In this document: positions 63,871 through 64,000 of the stretch, one piece after another
Layout of the letters: each line of letters opens with the position of its first letter
Numbering within the stretch: the first letter of the stretch is position 1
DNA from: Streptomyces coffeae
GTDB taxonomy: Bacteria > Actinomycetota > Actinomycetes > Streptomycetales > Streptomycetaceae
Reading direction: 5' to 3'
Assembly: GCF_016741875.1 (NCBI RefSeq)
Contig: NZ_JAERRF010000010.1
Span: forward strand, 1-64,000
Length of the DNA: 64,000 nt
Program-made: the position numbers and the translations under genes
The notes under the pieces: generated by a model
The model's input: the letters and a program-made list of their open reading frames with translations, nothing else
Databases searched by the model: none
What the model was told of the DNA's origin: nothing

Positions 63871-64000
63871 CAACCTCGGCGCGATGAACTCCCGCACGAC
63901 GTCCCCTATTCGGGGGAAAAGACAGGGCCGTACGGCTGGTTCCGGTCCGGGCGGCCAAAGATCCTCCTCGTGAACCGATGGCATCGCGCATGGCGTTCAG

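Noticed and set aside
63871..64000. Start of another gene at the right edge (ATG 63978)
   Set aside because: Only a few codons are in the window, there is no clear ribosome site, and the opposite strand is also open.

Overview
The window is high-GC actinobacterial DNA, almost certainly a Streptomyces chromosome. The evidence is the strong third-position GC bias, GTG and TTG starts, AGGAGG-type ribosome sites, probable leaderless genes, twin-arginine proteins, and families typical of the genus (PAS-LuxR regulators, a Cse-type lipoprotein/two-component operon, CU044_5270 proteins, ECF sigma factors). I see no rRNA, tRNA, CRISPR array, prophage, or large polyketide or peptide synthetase cluster. 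About 60 protein genes fill nearly the whole window. The only clear mobile DNA is a MITE-like element of about 170 bp at the left end.

Left part (0-34 kb). After the MITE come an AEC transporter, an orphan SigB/F-type sigma factor, a GH15 glycosidase coupled to a membrane protein, glyoxylate carboligase (gcl) with an IclR/AllR-type palindrome in its promoter, and a LysR/EamA divergent pair. Next are an Rv2629-like baeRF protein beside PolX, a family-5 uracil-DNA glycosylase, and a secreted chymotrypsin-like protease padded with Gly/Ala/Asp repeats. A possible amino-sugar region follows (GH109-like protein, DeoR/AgaR-type regulator, AgaS-like isomerase, class II aldolase) with aroQ embedded in it. 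An MFS exporter/siderophore-interacting protein operon with a LysR regulator, an ECF sigma factor with a SnoaL tail, a bicovalent-flavin oxidase, and a 1521-residue P-type ATPase made of a decayed module fused to an active one complete this part.

Middle (34-53 kb). A PAS-LuxR regulator is followed by a Cse-like lipoprotein, response regulator and sensor kinase, then a class A PBP-type protein whose transpeptidase catalytic motifs are lost. An orphan cytochrome oxidase subunit I is divergent from an ECF sigma/CU044_5270 operon, and the shared promoter region has dyad symmetry. Then come a Fpg/Nei glycosylase, a Mut7-C protein, an aromatic monooxygenase with an ACMSD-like amidohydrolase, a BrkB-type membrane protein, a guanine-deaminase-like enzyme, and a membrane protein with two ABM domains.

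Right part (52-64 kb). A tightly coupled three-gene operon encodes a 16-cysteine double-psi-barrel protein, a twin-arginine protein and a MauE-type membrane protein. Beside it is a block closely resembling the mycobacterial ipdF-kstR2-fadA6 region for breakdown of the steroid C/D-ring fragment HIP. It is divergent from a split acyl-CoA dehydrogenase pair and has a KstR2-like palindrome between them. A LacI regulator, and a PaaX regulator divergent from an AidB-like acyl-CoA dehydrogenase and an enoyl-CoA hydratase, end the window.

The strongest candidates for undescribed biology are the Cys-rich/Tat/MauE operon, the symmetric promoter joining an oxidase subunit to its neighbouring ECF sigma factor, and the transpeptidase-dead PBP. 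All functional names come from reading motifs and recalling families; no database search was run.
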